From Lactarius indigo (lineage: Eukaryota; Basidiomycota; Agaricomycetes; Russulales; Russulaceae), in NCBI GenBank assembly GCA_025766275.1, contig JAFKAC010000014.1:124001-188000 (forward strand): a stretch of 64,000 nucleotides of DNA, in the 5' to 3' direction. The notes beneath the pieces are model-generated. The model made no database searches. It was not told the DNA's origin and saw nothing but the letters and a program-made list of their open reading frames with translations. Below, one piece after another: positions 44,201 through 55,141 of this stretch; positions within the stretch are counted from its first letter, which is position 1; each line of letters opens with the position of its first letter. The translations under genes were made by a program, and so were the position numbers.

Positions 44201-46012
44201 AGATGGGTTGAGCACATACCCAAGTTTCAATGCCTCAACGCGCAGGAATTCTAGGTTACAAGAATTGCGGTGTCGGATTTTCCATTGTTTGAGGGCTGCA
44301 CGGACGTTATTCCGCTGAGTGCGGACATACGCCTCGTGTTCTTCCCGATAACATCTTCTGACTGCTGCAATGTCGTCATCAACTTGCTTGAGGGCTTCAT
44401 TGCGGAGGCGTTGGGTCTCTTGGTCCTTAAAGAGGCTCACTTCGTGCTGAACGTGAAGTAGAGCCTCAGCTTGCGCTTTGACGAACTCGTCCCTGTGGAG
44501 GTCAGTGATTTCTTTCTCCATCTCAGCTTTCATGGAGAGGAGGATTTCGTTTTGAAGTGCGTCAATTTGTGTTTGGGAATCTGCGCGCATTAGTTGTTCA
44601 ATACATTCCATATCAGCCTCCATGTCCGGGGACTCCGACTTGGCTCGTTTCTTTCCCTTGTGATTGCTCTTGAGGAACACTGGGTCGATCTTTCCGAAGT
44701 TATTGGCGGCGATGTACTTCTGCATGACTTCCTTGAATTCTTCCCGGTAGATGGTGCACCAGGTGTCGGCATCATTGAGGGCTTCCTGATTGAGTTGGCC
44801 AAATATGGTGTCTTTGACTTTTTGACGTATCTCAGCCATTACGGCATCATCGGATGTCATAGTTTGCATGATGTTCTTCACAACTTTGTCTTGAGCTTCT
44901 TGGCGTCGTGACCTCATTTCATCATCTTTGGTGGTTGCACGTGTGATGACATTGGTCTGGGCAGTCAGTAGGTTGTCGTAAAACTCCTCGGGAGTCAGTC
45001 GAAGGGGATTGATTTGATTAGAATCATATGCTTCAGCCAATTGCAGTGCCATGCTGCAGATCGTACCTCCCTCCGTCAGAGGTTTGGTAACGTCCGGGTG
45101 AGTGACAAAAGAGTTAGTATTCCAATTCATGGACTTTGTGCCCGTAGCAACCTTGGATGTGGAACGCAGTCGACCCCTAAGGATCGCCACTAGAACCGCC
45201 ATTGTAAGTCTGTACCAGGCATGTGGGGTTAGTATGGGTACCATAGTTTCGCCAGGGTGTTCACTAGCCCCGGCGTCTATGGCCTGAATGGTGAGGAGAA
45301 CCGCCACTTGTAGGTTCTCGTTGCTAAACGGGAAGTCATGGTCCGCTCTAAGCTGCAGAGTACCCTGCAGGTAATACCGGGAGTACCCCATTACGACTTC
45401 ATTCACCTCTCTGGCCAGTTCTTTTCTCAGATCGGCGTCGTTGGCTTCAAATGTCTGGATCTCTTCCTCAAGGTCGAGGTCGAGATCTGACTTTAGCTGC
45501 GTGTTCCACTTGCGGTTGGCCTCATGGACGGAGACCGGTGGGGGTAGGAGCTTGCCGCTTATCGCTTCGCGTATCAGTTGGCTATCTGTGGGCCTAGGGG
45601 GGGAGGAGTATCTGATCGGTGAGTTCGTTTCGGATATTACTTCTTCCGATATGTGTGACCATGCAGACGCGATTGAAGCACGCCTGCTGGCCCATGGTGT
45701 GCGTGAGGTGTTTCGGGTACGCCCCCTCACCACGATTTCTTCGGGGTTGGGGGGAAGTGAGGCAACATTTGTTTCAGACAGAGCTGCAAGGTCAGTAGTG
45801 ATGGCTTCAGCATCGATGGCTGGGACAGTGGGTTCCTCAGATTCCGGAGAATTCATCACAGAGTCTTGGGGGGAGGTAGGTGTGGGGTCAGAGGATATGG
45901 TGAGTGGGTTGAGGGCAGAGCCAGCTGTCCCTTCAGTGACGTCGGGGGGACCATTGCCATCGGTGGTGATAGGTCCAGGGGCTGCAATGTTGAATGTGTT
46001 GGCGTCAGTCAT
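41295..46012 (-). pseudogene. LINE-2 ORF1, frameshifted
   Basis: Homolog of LINE-1 ORF1. The equivalent start is the ATG at 46012 (MTDANTFN). 46012-43415 carries the long Pro/Ser-rich and coiled-coil part (PESEEPTVPAIDAE is nearly identical to LINE-1). 43235-41295 carries the conserved block (NITEVTVIRGQGVEN) and zinc knuckles (MCGRCHCIGHTTDS, CHICAGSHHPSTH, CINCKGAHNARSPNC). The two halves are in different frames, with a third frame open between 43476 and 43126, so one or more indels lie near 43235-43480. The stop (41297-41295) is followed two bases later by the ORF2 ATG. Confidence 0.87.
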
Positions 46013-46240
46013 CGGTGGGGTCGAGAAATGGTCAAGGTAGAGGTTTGAATCGCTGAGGGCGTCAGGGGGGAGGTCTGGAGGGGGGGGGGTTCCGGATGCT
46101 GCATTCTGCAGAGGTCGCAAGGACACCAGGCGTGTTCTCTGCAGTGGAGGAGTGCTTAAGGTTGTATTGAACGATGTGTATGCTAGAACCACTATCAGCG
46201 CTAAAGGGAGATGATGGTGGTACAGGGAAGAGAAGGGATG

Positions 46241-46362
46241 ACCACCTGGTTGCTTCGTAGTAAACTTCGTACCACGAGTTTTCTTCTTCGCTGAATTCGA
46301 CGTCAAGTGTGGGGCTAGGGTCGCGTCGTACAATATAACCACGTCCTTGTATCCAGTCAATC
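46241..46362 (-). pseudogene. Gypsy-3 gag, middle piece between LINE-2 and Gypsy-2
   Basis: Reads DWIQGRGYIVRRDPSPTLDV and on to YEATRW on the minus strand, the frame continuing directly into 62070 onwards (upstream) and into 35523 (downstream, YTYTNTRVDGPHLWG) once the two insertions are removed. This shows that both elements inserted into one gag gene about 120 bp apart. Confidence 0.85.
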
Positions 46363-46895
46363 TGTAACGTCGTCACGACGTTAGCCCGACTTGAGCTCGG
46401 AGTGGCGATAACGACTTAGCGAAATAATGGTCCGCTGACTTGAAGACGCGAAGGTCCAAGTCCCTGCCTTAGTGAATACGCGGAGGTACACCGACAGGCT
46501 ATAACGTCTGAGTCACGAACGAAGTCGGACTTAAGGCAATGGTTGAGTATGAAGGCAAAGAGAGAAAGAGATAGAAACAAGTGACGATTCAAGAAGACCA
46601 AGATGGCGTATCTTGGTCTTCACAAGACAGCTTAAATACAAGTCGAGCAGGCTTAGAAGCGCTGCTATGAGTCTCAGTAAGGTAGCGTCCAACGTATCGC
46701 ATAAGTAACTCGATCCTAGTACCACTACTACCAGTATTAGTGGTGTCAGTCATCAGTCAGCAATCGTACCATATCTCCTATTATACTACCGTATCACCGT
46801 GGTAAAGTCCACAACTAATATACCTTACCGCCGTAGTTGCAACCGGTACAGTAAGGATGTTGAGTCGTCCGATCCATACAAACAGAAATGTGACA
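46363..46895 (-). repeat. Gypsy-2 3' LTR
   Basis: 533 bp. Preceded on the minus strand by a purine tract AAAGAGGGGGTGA (46908-46896), the expected polypurine tract. Contains the TATA-like TATTTAA and the PBS-complementary ATCTTGGTCTT. Confidence 0.92.
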
Positions 46896-46926
46896 TCACC
46901 CCCTCTTTAAGCGTGAGACCCCAGGC

Positions 46927-49900
46927 TCACCGGAAGTCCCGTGCCGGCCAGTCGCGCTGCTTGTCCGCGATTCTCTCCAACGCGGTGGCGCGCTCCAGTC
47001 GGTAGATAGAGTCACGCTTGTCGTCTTGCGCGCACTCGATCATTGCCCGGAGCTGACGGACGCGGGCGTGGAGTCGATCGAGCTCGTAACTCGCCACGTG
47101 GTAGGGCGTGACCTCGGCCGTGAGTGACTCGTCGTTGATGCAGTTGAGGGCGCGGTCAGTGATCTTGTCCGCCGCGAAGATGACAAGGTCTTCATGCGGG
47201 TACTGGGGGCGGAGAGCGGCCGACGCGTGCGGCTCGGCGTAGAAGGGCTTACCGTATACGTGTGGCGAGCCCGGTATGACCCCCAGTATGATGGGGTCCG
47301 CCCCTCCAATGATCTGGACGTGCGACGCGTCCCTCTCTACTCCGTCCGGCCCGGTGATGGGGTATCGAATATAATGGGGTCGTCGGTTTGCCCGGAACCC
47401 CTCAGGCGCAATGACATGTGCGGGATCTTCGGCAGCGGTGAACGGGCGGTGCTCCGCAACACCAGGGACTCGCACACGTCCTCGATACATGGGGGACCTG
47501 TCGGTGTAGACGAGCCATGGCGTGATGAGGGGATTATCAGCGTCGCGTTTCATTTGTAGGAAGGGATGTCTTGCCGGGTAGTAATCTGAGTCGTCATGGC
47601 CAGCCTCAGCTGCCGCCATCGCTGTCGTCGCTCTCGCATCTCCCTCAGTCGGGCCGCGGCTGAGTCTAACTGTTCCTTCTGCCACTCCACCGCTACCCTC
47701 CTCCAACCCTCCAACTCGTACTCCAGGAGAGCTTGAACGCTCGTCGTCGCTCGGGAAAATTCTGCGAACACCGATGAGGTCGTCGCTTGGAGGGATGGCG
47801 GCGATGGGTTCTCGCTCACTGGCCTCGTTACGGAAGACGTGGACGACGGCATGCTCGTCGTCGGGGTATTGCGTGGGGTCTGGGAATCTGGTGATGACAT
47901 TCGCCCATTCTTGCGCGGTGATGGGGCCCTCCTGTGGTCGGAGAGGCGTCCATGGTGTGATCTGGGTGTTGGGAACCTCAGTGTCGGCGTCGTCTTCCAA
48001 GAGTGCGCGGGCATCGTTGGCGAGGGAGTCGAGGAGTGCTGCTTGCATGACATGTCGCAGGGGGGAAGTAGGCATGAAAGTGGAGGTGATAGAGCGAAGG
48101 AAGAGGGGATGACTTTCCTCTGTTCCCATTCCGCCCGTCTTAACTGTCCTTCCGTGTGCTCGTGCTTCCTGATACAGACGAAGGGCGTCGGGCGCAAAGA
48201 TGTCCTCCTTGTTGACCCACTGATTCTCCGAGTCGGGGTACCCCTTCCATTTGACGAGGTACTGGAGGCGTCTCCCCTGCCTGAAATGCCGAGAGTCTAG
48301 AATAGCTTCGACCTCGTATTCTTCCTCTCCTTCGATCAGTTCGGGCGGCAGTCGTGTGAAGTTTTCCCCATGAAGCTGGGTTTGCTTGTACGGCGTGAGT
48401 AAATCGATGTGGAACACTGGGTGGATGCTCCACTGCGTGGGAAGTTCCAATTGATAATTATAAGGGGACATCACCTGTGTCACCCTAAAAGGTCCGTGGC
48501 GTCGTGCCGCTAATTTCGCCGTAGGCTGATTGGTCCGGAGGTGTTTGCCTTCTAACCATACGAGGTCGCCCTACCTTGAACTTGGGCGTATCTTTGTTGC
48601 GGATCCACGCTTCTTGGGCCTTCTTCATGAGGCGTTGGGCGTCTTCTCTAGGCCTCTTTTAGCTGCGTGAGTCGCGCCGTCACCTGAGGAAGGGGGGATG
48701 GCTTATCAGTCCAATCTGCTTGTGGGTCGTATCCCATCAAAAGTTGGAACGGTGACTGTTTCGTATGTTCATGTGGCCAGTTATTATGCGCGAATTCTGC
48801 TATGGGCAGATAAGCGGTCCAATTATCTTGCCGCTCATTTACCCAGAAGCGCAGGTATTGTTCTAGCCATTGATTGGTGCGCTCCGACTGCCCATCTGTA
48901 CGCGGGTGATACACCGTAGAAATGTTTTGCTGAATGCCCAGGATACGGCAGACTTCCTTGATAAACTTCGACGTGAAGCGAGGGTCCCGGTCGCTAATGC
49001 ATTTGCGTGGTAATCTGAAACGTCTGAATACGTGAGTGACGTACAGGGTTGCCGTCTCCTCCGCTGTTATCTCTTCTCGACACGGGATGAACACGGAAGC
49101 CTTGCTACAGTCATGATCTGTGACAGTGAGTATACTGTCGTATCCCTTTGACAGCGGGAGCTTGGTGACAAAGTCCATGGCCACTGTCTGGAAGGGCGTT
49201 GCCTCTATTACAGGCGTGATAGGGTGTAGCGCAGCCCGTATGGGCCTCGTGTTCACTTTGTTTTGTTGGCATTCCGCACAGCCTTGTACGTATTCGTATA
49301 CATCTTTTCGTAGTCGTGGCCACCAGTAATGTCGTTCTAGGATTCATTGTGTCCTCGCAATCCCGGGGTGGCCATGTACCGGTAGGTCATGGTGGTCGTG
49401 TATTAGTACGCGATATGTTGATGCGGGTCCAGTTATCACAAACCTGCCGTCCTTGTACCATTCCCCTTCTATCTTCTTCAGACGATGGGGGTCTACCCAC
49501 AGTTTGATCACTTCGTTGTCTTGTTGATGACGCGGTTGCAGCAGGTTTGGGTTTGCGATGAAGGTTCGTGCGACATTGAGAGTTCTTACGAAGACTTCGG
49601 GGGGTAGGACGACAACCTCACTGTTGTCGCTTGTTCCCTGGTCGTAATCTGGGCATCTTGACAGAGCGTCTGCCCTGCCATTGTTCTTCCCCTTGATGTG
49701 GTGAATCTCAAAGTCATATTCAGAAAGTTCGAGTACCTCCCTTGCAACCCGTCTGCTGATCTTCTGTGGCGACTTCCAATATTGTAAGTTGAGGTGATCC
49801 GAGTAAATTTTGATTTTGTGTGGGGCTCCCACGAGTAGCGGTCTCCAGTTCCACAGGGCTTTAACTATTGCGAGCAATTCTAGATCGTAGATGTCATAGT

Positions 49901-51690
49901 TTCGCTCGGCTTCGGAGAGCGTGGCTGAGTAATAGCCTATGGGGTGTCGTTTTCCGTCAGATTTTCGTTGCAATAGTACAGCTCCCACCGCGTATCCGGA
50001 GGCGTCAACCTCCAGTTCGAATGGGTCTTGGAGGACCGGATGTGCTAGCACCGGTTCTTCTGTTACTAGGCGTTTGAGGGTGTTGAACGCCCTGTCTTCT
50101 TCCTCCGTCCACCGCCACTCTTTGTCTTTTCGCATCAGTTTGGTGAGTGGTTTGGCGTGAGTTGCGAAGCCGCGGATGAAAAGTCTGTAAAAGTTGCAGA
50201 AACCAAGGAACGATCGGACATCTTTGACTTTAGTTGGTGTCGGCCAGTCTTTAATGCCTTGAACTTTTACGGGGTCCATTCGGGTCACCCCCCTCTCAAG
50301 GATTACCCCCAGGTAATCCATCCGCGGCTGATGGAACAGGCACTTTTCGAGTTTGAAGTAGAGGTCGTGCTCCTGCGCGATGCGGAGGACGTCGCGCACC
50401 GCGTTTATGTGAGCCGCTAAATTGTGGTCGAAGTGAGTGGCGATACCAATATCGTCCATGTAAACACGTATCGTAGTCCCGAGGTGTTCGTGTTTTGCGA
50501 TCGTGTCGCGGTAGATGTGGTTCATCATGGCTTGGAAGGTCGCGGGGGAATTGGTAAGGCCAAAGAACATGACCGTGGGCTCAAAAAGGCCGAATTTGGT
50601 TTTGAAAGCCGCCTTCTCTTGGTCACCATCGCGGATTCGTATGTTGTTGTAGCCCCAACGAATGTCAAGTTTCGTGTAGATGTGGGCGTTGCTGAGGTCG
50701 AGGATGAGGTCCTGAATAAGCGGCAGCGGATATTGGTTACGAATGGTGTGCGAATTGATGACCCGATAGTCCTGTACTGGGCGCAGTTTTCCGTCCTTCT
50801 TTTTGATGAAAAAGAATGAAGAGGCGTACGGGGAAATGGAGGGGCGTAAATACCCCTGTTTTAATTTCTCGTTGAGGAAATCCTTTAATTCCCCTTCCTC
50901 CTTTTGCGTCATAGGGTATATTTTGCAGTCGATCAACGCTGGTGCCGATGGTTTGAAATCAATCGCGTGGTCCCAAGGTCGTGCGGGAGGGAAGCGGTGT
51001 GAGGCCTGTTCATTAAAGAGTGTGCTGAACTCCGCATATACCGGCGGTAGCACAGCTGCCGTCTGTTGCTGCTTTGCTGATATGGCCAGCTCCGTCGAGG
51101 TAGTGGCCCGTGTGGAAGCTTCCTCGTTCAGTTCTTGGACGATCGCTTCTTTTTCTGCTGTGATTAAGGCTCGGATAGTAGATATTGTGAGCAATTCTTC
51201 GGTGGTAGCCAGTATTACCGGTTGCATGTCCGGATGCATCGTTGCTGTTGCCCAGCTTATGGTCGGTTCGAAGGCGCTTAGCCATGGGTAGCCCAGTACC
51301 ATGCTTTCACTGCCAAGGTCGGTGACCAGGAAGGTCATTTTCTTAATCTGCCCTCGTGTTTTTACTTCCAGGTTAACATAATGAGTGATTAACCCAGCTT
51401 TGTTTTCCGTATTATCTATGTTCCATATCTTGTGAGGCGTTTCTAGTGGCCATACCGGGATGCCGGCCCGGGAAGCCATTCCTGGCTTTATGAAGTTGTC
51501 GGTAGCTCCAGAGTCTACCAGCGCGTTGGTTTCAGTCGTTTGGTAATTCGTGCGGACAGTCACTGGGATTCGTAGAGATCGATAGCGCGTTGTCACAATT
51601 ACAGAATTACATTGTAATGCCCTTACCCAGACTGACGGGTTCAGGCGCCCTGAAAACCCTCTTTTCCCCATAGGTCTTGAAGGATGAGAT
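46927..51690 (-). pseudogene. Gypsy-2 pol with chromodomain, inactivated
   Basis: Same polyprotein as Gypsy-1 pol: protease (LVDSGATDNF), RT (YMDDIGIATHF), RNase H and the integrase N-terminus lie in 51690-49344. The frame then hits TGA where Gypsy-1 has an arginine codon (after GIARTQ). The integrase core continues 49341-48648 to a one-base insertion (GAGGCCTAGAG), and a further extra base lies near 48570. 48483-46927 carries the chromodomain (YLVKWKGYPDSENQWVNKED) and the C-terminal extension ending RDWPARDFR. One nonsense mutation and two frameshifts make it inactive. Confidence 0.9.
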
Positions 51691-52565
51691 CCTTCACTTC
51701 GTCCGTACTGTTGGCCACCTGTGTGAGCCACTCCTTTGCTTGTTCTCCTGCCGTTTTTGTCGCATTGATTTGTGGTGCGGGTGTCGCGCTGGGTGCTGGC
51801 ATAGCATACCCTGGCAGCGATGGTTTGTATTGAGATGTAGGCCCGGGAGATCCAGGCCACTGAGACGGCCAGGTAGTTTCGGTCATTCGGCTACTGGAAG
51901 GGGGATTTTGCCACTGTCTCTGATTCCGTGGGTATGGACAATTTCGTGAGAGGTGCCCCGGGGCGTGACAATTATAGCAAAGGACGTTCCTTAAGTCCCG
52001 TCGGGACCCTCCCCTGCCTCTCCCTCTTGCGCCAGGCCCTCCCCTCAGTGGGAAGGGCAGCGCCGGCCAATCGCGGTGGGGTAGTTTGTTGAAATCAATG
52101 TCTTCTGAGCCTGCGAGCCGTACCTTGGCGCGATCTGCCGATGTGTCCATGGCCCAGGGGTTGGTTTGTGGCAGATTTTGTGGCATTGTCCATCCTGCAT
52201 TTCCGCTTTGCTTCTTTGGTTGTTGAGGGGTATTCTTGTATTCGTTGAGCCGTGCTTTGAGGTGTATGTAGTTCTTCTGCCTCTTGAGGACAGCTCTTTT
52301 CCAGTCATCGAACGTAACGGGGTCGTCGAACTGGAATGCGTTTTTGAACAGTTCTTTCGGTAACCCCGACGTAAAAAGATCGATGGTTTGGGGTTCATTG
52401 AGGCGGTAGTGAGCCTTCCGTGCTAACTGTTCGAAGTCATTGACGTACTTATCAATGTCTTCTCCCACCATCTTAAAGCCCTTCCTCAATATGGCTTGTG
52501 CTTGTTCTCGTTCCAACGTGTTTTCAAATCGTTGGCTGAAACCGTCTGCTACGGCGTCCCACAGA
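51641..52565 (-). pseudogene. Gypsy-2 gag, 3' half
   Basis: Continues gag after the Gypsy-1 insertion; begins at the ACAGA duplication and reads FENTLEREQAQAILRKGFK, then the zinc knuckle CYNCHAPGHLSRNC, ending LWGKEGFQGA. The last codons contain the same tandem slippery heptamers as Gypsy-1 (reverse complement at 51653-51668). Confidence 0.88.
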
Positions 52566-53070
52566 TGTTACGTTTCGACCCATACCCTTACTGTACCGGT
52601 TGCAACTACGGCGGTAAGGTAGATTAGTTGCGGACTTATGATAGGCGATTACGAGTACGATAGGAGATTGCGCGCTGATTGCTGACTGAGGACTATGCCA
52701 CTAATACTAGTAGTAGTAGTATTAGGGTTCGAGCTACTTACGCGATACGTTGGACGCTACATTACTGTGACTCATAGCAGCGCTTGAAAGCCTGCTCGAC
52801 TTGTATTTAATCTGTCCTGTGAAGACCAAGATACGCCATCTTGGTCTTCTTGAATCGTCACTTGTTTCTTCTCTCTTTCTCGTTCTATCTCTCTCTCTCT
52901 CTATCGCCTCTGCAAGTAGCGCACCTTCGAGTGTTCACCATTAACTGCGCTTGGACCTTCGTGTCTTCAAGATATTCGTCACGCCTGGACCTCCGTGTCT
53001 TCAGGGCATCCGCTAAGTTGTTATCGCCTCTGCAGAGCTCAAGTCGAGCTAACGTCGTGACGACGTTACA
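52566..53070 (+). repeat. Gypsy-1 5' LTR
   Basis: TGTTACGTTTCGACC..CGACGACGTTACA. Includes TATTTAA, an 11-bp hairpin and a CT-rich U5 (CTATCTCTCTCTCTCTCT). Confidence 0.95.
52804..52848 (+). promoter_or_regulatory. LTR core promoter and self-primer sequence
   Basis: TATTTAA at 52804-52810 puts a start site 28-34 bp downstream, at ATCTTGGTCTT (52838-52848). This 11-mer is the exact reverse complement of AAGACCAAGAT at 53073-53083, just inside the LTR. In Tf1/sushi elements the first 11 nt of the transcript prime minus-strand synthesis in this way. The same AAGACCAAGAT also precedes it (52822-52832), forming a hairpin. Confidence 0.7.
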
Positions 53071-53072
53071 TT

Positions 53073-53083
53073 AAGACCAAGAT
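53073..53083 (+). other. Gypsy-1 primer binding site (self-complementary)
   Basis: AAGACCAAGAT, two bases after the LTR end. No tRNA 3'-end match (such as TGGT..) lies next to the LTR. Conserved in Gypsy-2 just inside its 5' LTR (61534-61524, minus strand). Confidence 0.72.
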
Positions 53084-53089
53084 ATCACC

Positions 53090-55141
53090 GTGGCCGTAAC
53101 AACAAGAGACCAGTGGACGAGCTTCCGTCCATATTCGCTCCCAAGAAGAGGAGAACGCAACGTCCCCACGCGCTTTCTACAAGCCGCTAGTTGGAGGGAA
53201 AGACAAGAAGAAACCGGATATTTTGTGGAGTTCAACGGACCTAGTAGGTTCCGACCAGTTGAGTTCAACTTCGACCACTTGTGTTGGACGGAAGTTACGT
53301 GGAATCCTATAGACTCCCATTGGGACGTCATACGACCAGCAGGACCTAGATACCAGTGCGATATTGACGCCCGAGAACTCAACAGCCGAGCAGATTGGGG
53401 CCCCATCGACGGGCAAGTACGAGAACACTCTACTGGAGAAGTGATATCAGAAGAAGAGGAACAAAGCCAAGACAAAAGTGAAGGACGAGAGCCAAATCAA
53501 ACAGAAACTAGCGGAGGAGCAATACAAGATCTCCTCATCGAACGAGCTGAGTCCGCACACATTACCGAACCAGAGCCAATTCACATCCGATCACCAGCCA
53601 TTATGGCGACAATAACAAGAGCAATGGAAGAAGTCGCGATTGAAGAAGCGCGCGCAATACGAGAAGAAGCACGAGAAATCCTCATGCCCATTAACCCTGA
53701 AACCGGTGTACGAATGACTGCAGACGATGCAGCCATCTTCCGAGCAATCGGGTCAGATCGAGGAGACCCCCCATCCGGACGACAACCCGCATTAGACCTC
53801 CCACCGGGAATGGGAGGGCCGAGCGAAGACCCGCCACCGCCACCAGGGGGAGGTATCCCGTTTGATCTACGAAGAACCGAACCACCAAGAATGCCACCCA
53901 GGGGACCGCCAGGGGGTGGAGGAGGCGATGACGGCGGAGGAGGAGGTGGTGGAGGTGCCGAAGGAGGAGGACATCATAACGAAAAACTAACCGGCGAGCC
54001 ACCTTCCATTTTTGACGGAGACAGACTCAAAGTAGACCAATTCCTAACGCAGTGGCATGTCTATTGGGGCATGAATTTGGACGCCCCTATCATGCGCAAC
54101 GACTACAGAAGATGCCTTCTGTTTCTTTCCTACATCAAAGGCGGAGCGGTCAGCGAATGGGTCCTATCCTTCCTGAACTGGCTCAACAGGCAAATACAAC
54201 GGGGAATAAGTCCCTACACTCGCGACCTCTGGAACGCCGTAGCCAACGGATTCAGCCAGAGGTTCGAAAATACGTTAGAAAGGGAACAAGCCCAAGCTAT
54301 ACTGCGGAAAGGTTACAAAATGACGGGAGAAGACATTGACAAGTACGTCAATGACTTTGAGCAGCTCGCACGAAAAGCTCACTACCGTCTCAATGAACCC
54401 CAAACCATCGACCTCTTCACGTCGGGCCTACCCAAGGAACTGTTCAAGAACGCATTCCAGTTCGACGACCCCGTCACGTTCGACGACTGGAAGAGGGCCA
54501 TCCTCAAGCGGCAGAAGAATTATATCCATCTCAAGGCGCGACTCAACGAATACAAAAACACGACAGCGCAACCAAAGAAGCAGGGTGGCAATGCGGGATG
54601 GACACTCCCACAGAACCTGCCGCAAACCAACCCATGGGCGATGGACACCTCGGCTGACCGAGCAAAGGTAAGGCTCGCGGGGTCCGAAGACATCGATTTC
54701 AACAAACTGCCACACCGCGACTGGCCTACACCGCCGTTCCCGCCGAGAGGAGGACCGGGAGCTAGAGGACGAGGAAGGGGAGGATCTCGAAGAGACTTAA
54801 GGAATGTCCTTTGCTATAACTGTCACGCCCCCGGCCACCTCTCACGAAATTGCCCATATCCGCGTACACAGCAACAGTGGCAGGCTGCCCCATCCAGTAG
54901 CCGCATGACCGAAACTGTGGGATACCCTCAGGGACCCGTCTCACAGTACGCGCCATCGCTGCCCGGGTATATGTCGCCGGCGCCAAGTGTAACGCCCGCA
55001 CCCCAGATCAACGCAGCAAGCACGAAAACAGCAGGAGAACAGGCCAAAGAATGGCTCACACAGGTGGCCAACAGTACGGATGAAGTAAAAGATCTTATAC
55101 TTCAAGATCTATGGGGAAAAGAGGGTTTTCGGGACGCCTGA
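53090..55141 (+). CDS. Gypsy-1 Gag, probable GUG start
   Basis: Structural capsid-nucleocapsid protein, up to 683 residues. The frame opens after TAA (53072) and contains no ATG until 53603, yet the first 170 residues are well conserved with Gypsy-2 and protein-like (FVEFNGPSRFRPVEFNFDHL). The GTG at 53090 lies in ACCGTGG and the leader before it has no ATG. A Pro/Gly-rich linker is at about 235-300, the capsid-like core at about 310-500 (DRLKVDQFLTQWHVYWG) and the zinc knuckle CYNCHAPGHLSRNC near 573. It ends ILQDLWGKEGF then RDA. If GUG is not used, the protein would start at 53603 (512 residues). Confidence 0.85.
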   Translation: MAVTTRDQWTSFRPYSLPRRGERNVPTRFLQAASWRERQEETGYFVEFNGPSRFRPVEFNFDHLCWTEVTWNPIDSHWDVIRPAGPRYQCDIDARELNSRADWGPIDGQVREHSTGEVISEEEEQSQDKSEGREPNQTETSGGAIQDLLIERAESAHITEPEPIHIRSPAIMATITRAMEEVAIEEARAIREEAREILMPINPETGVRMTADDAAIFRAIGSDRGDPPSGRQPALDLPPGMGGPSEDPPPPPGGGIPFDLRRTEPPRMPPRGPPGGGGGDDGGGGGGGGAEGGGHHNEKLTGEPPSIFDGDRLKVDQFLTQWHVYWGMNLDAPIMRNDYRRCLLFLSYIKGGAVSEWVLSFLNWLNRQIQRGISPYTRDLWNAVANGFSQRFENTLEREQAQAILRKGYKMTGEDIDKYVNDFEQLARKAHYRLNEPQTIDLFTSGLPKELFKNAFQFDDPVTFDDWKRAILKRQKNYIHLKARLNEYKNTTAQPKKQGGNAGWTLPQNLPQTNPWAMDTSADRAKVRLAGSEDIDFNKLPHRDWPTPPFPPRGGPGARGRGRGGSRRDLRNVLCYNCHAPGHLSRNCPYPRTQQQWQAAPSSSRMTETVGYPQGPVSQYAPSLPGYMSPAPSVTPAPQINAASTKTAGEQAKEWLTQVANSTDEVKDLILQDLWGKEGFRDA

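Larger units (their letters stand above)
35511..46253 (-). mobile_element. LINE-2: full-length Tad1-like LINE with TSD, interrupted by two solo LTRs
   Basis: Direct repeat ACCACCTGGTTGC at 35511-35523 and 46241-46253 is its target-site duplication, inside the gag of Gypsy-3. The T run at 35525-35544 is the reverse of its poly-A tail. Without the two solo LTRs and their TSDs the element is about 9.27 kb, close to the 9.35 kb of LINE-1. Same family and ORF order as LINE-1, but ORFs are broken. Confidence 0.92.
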
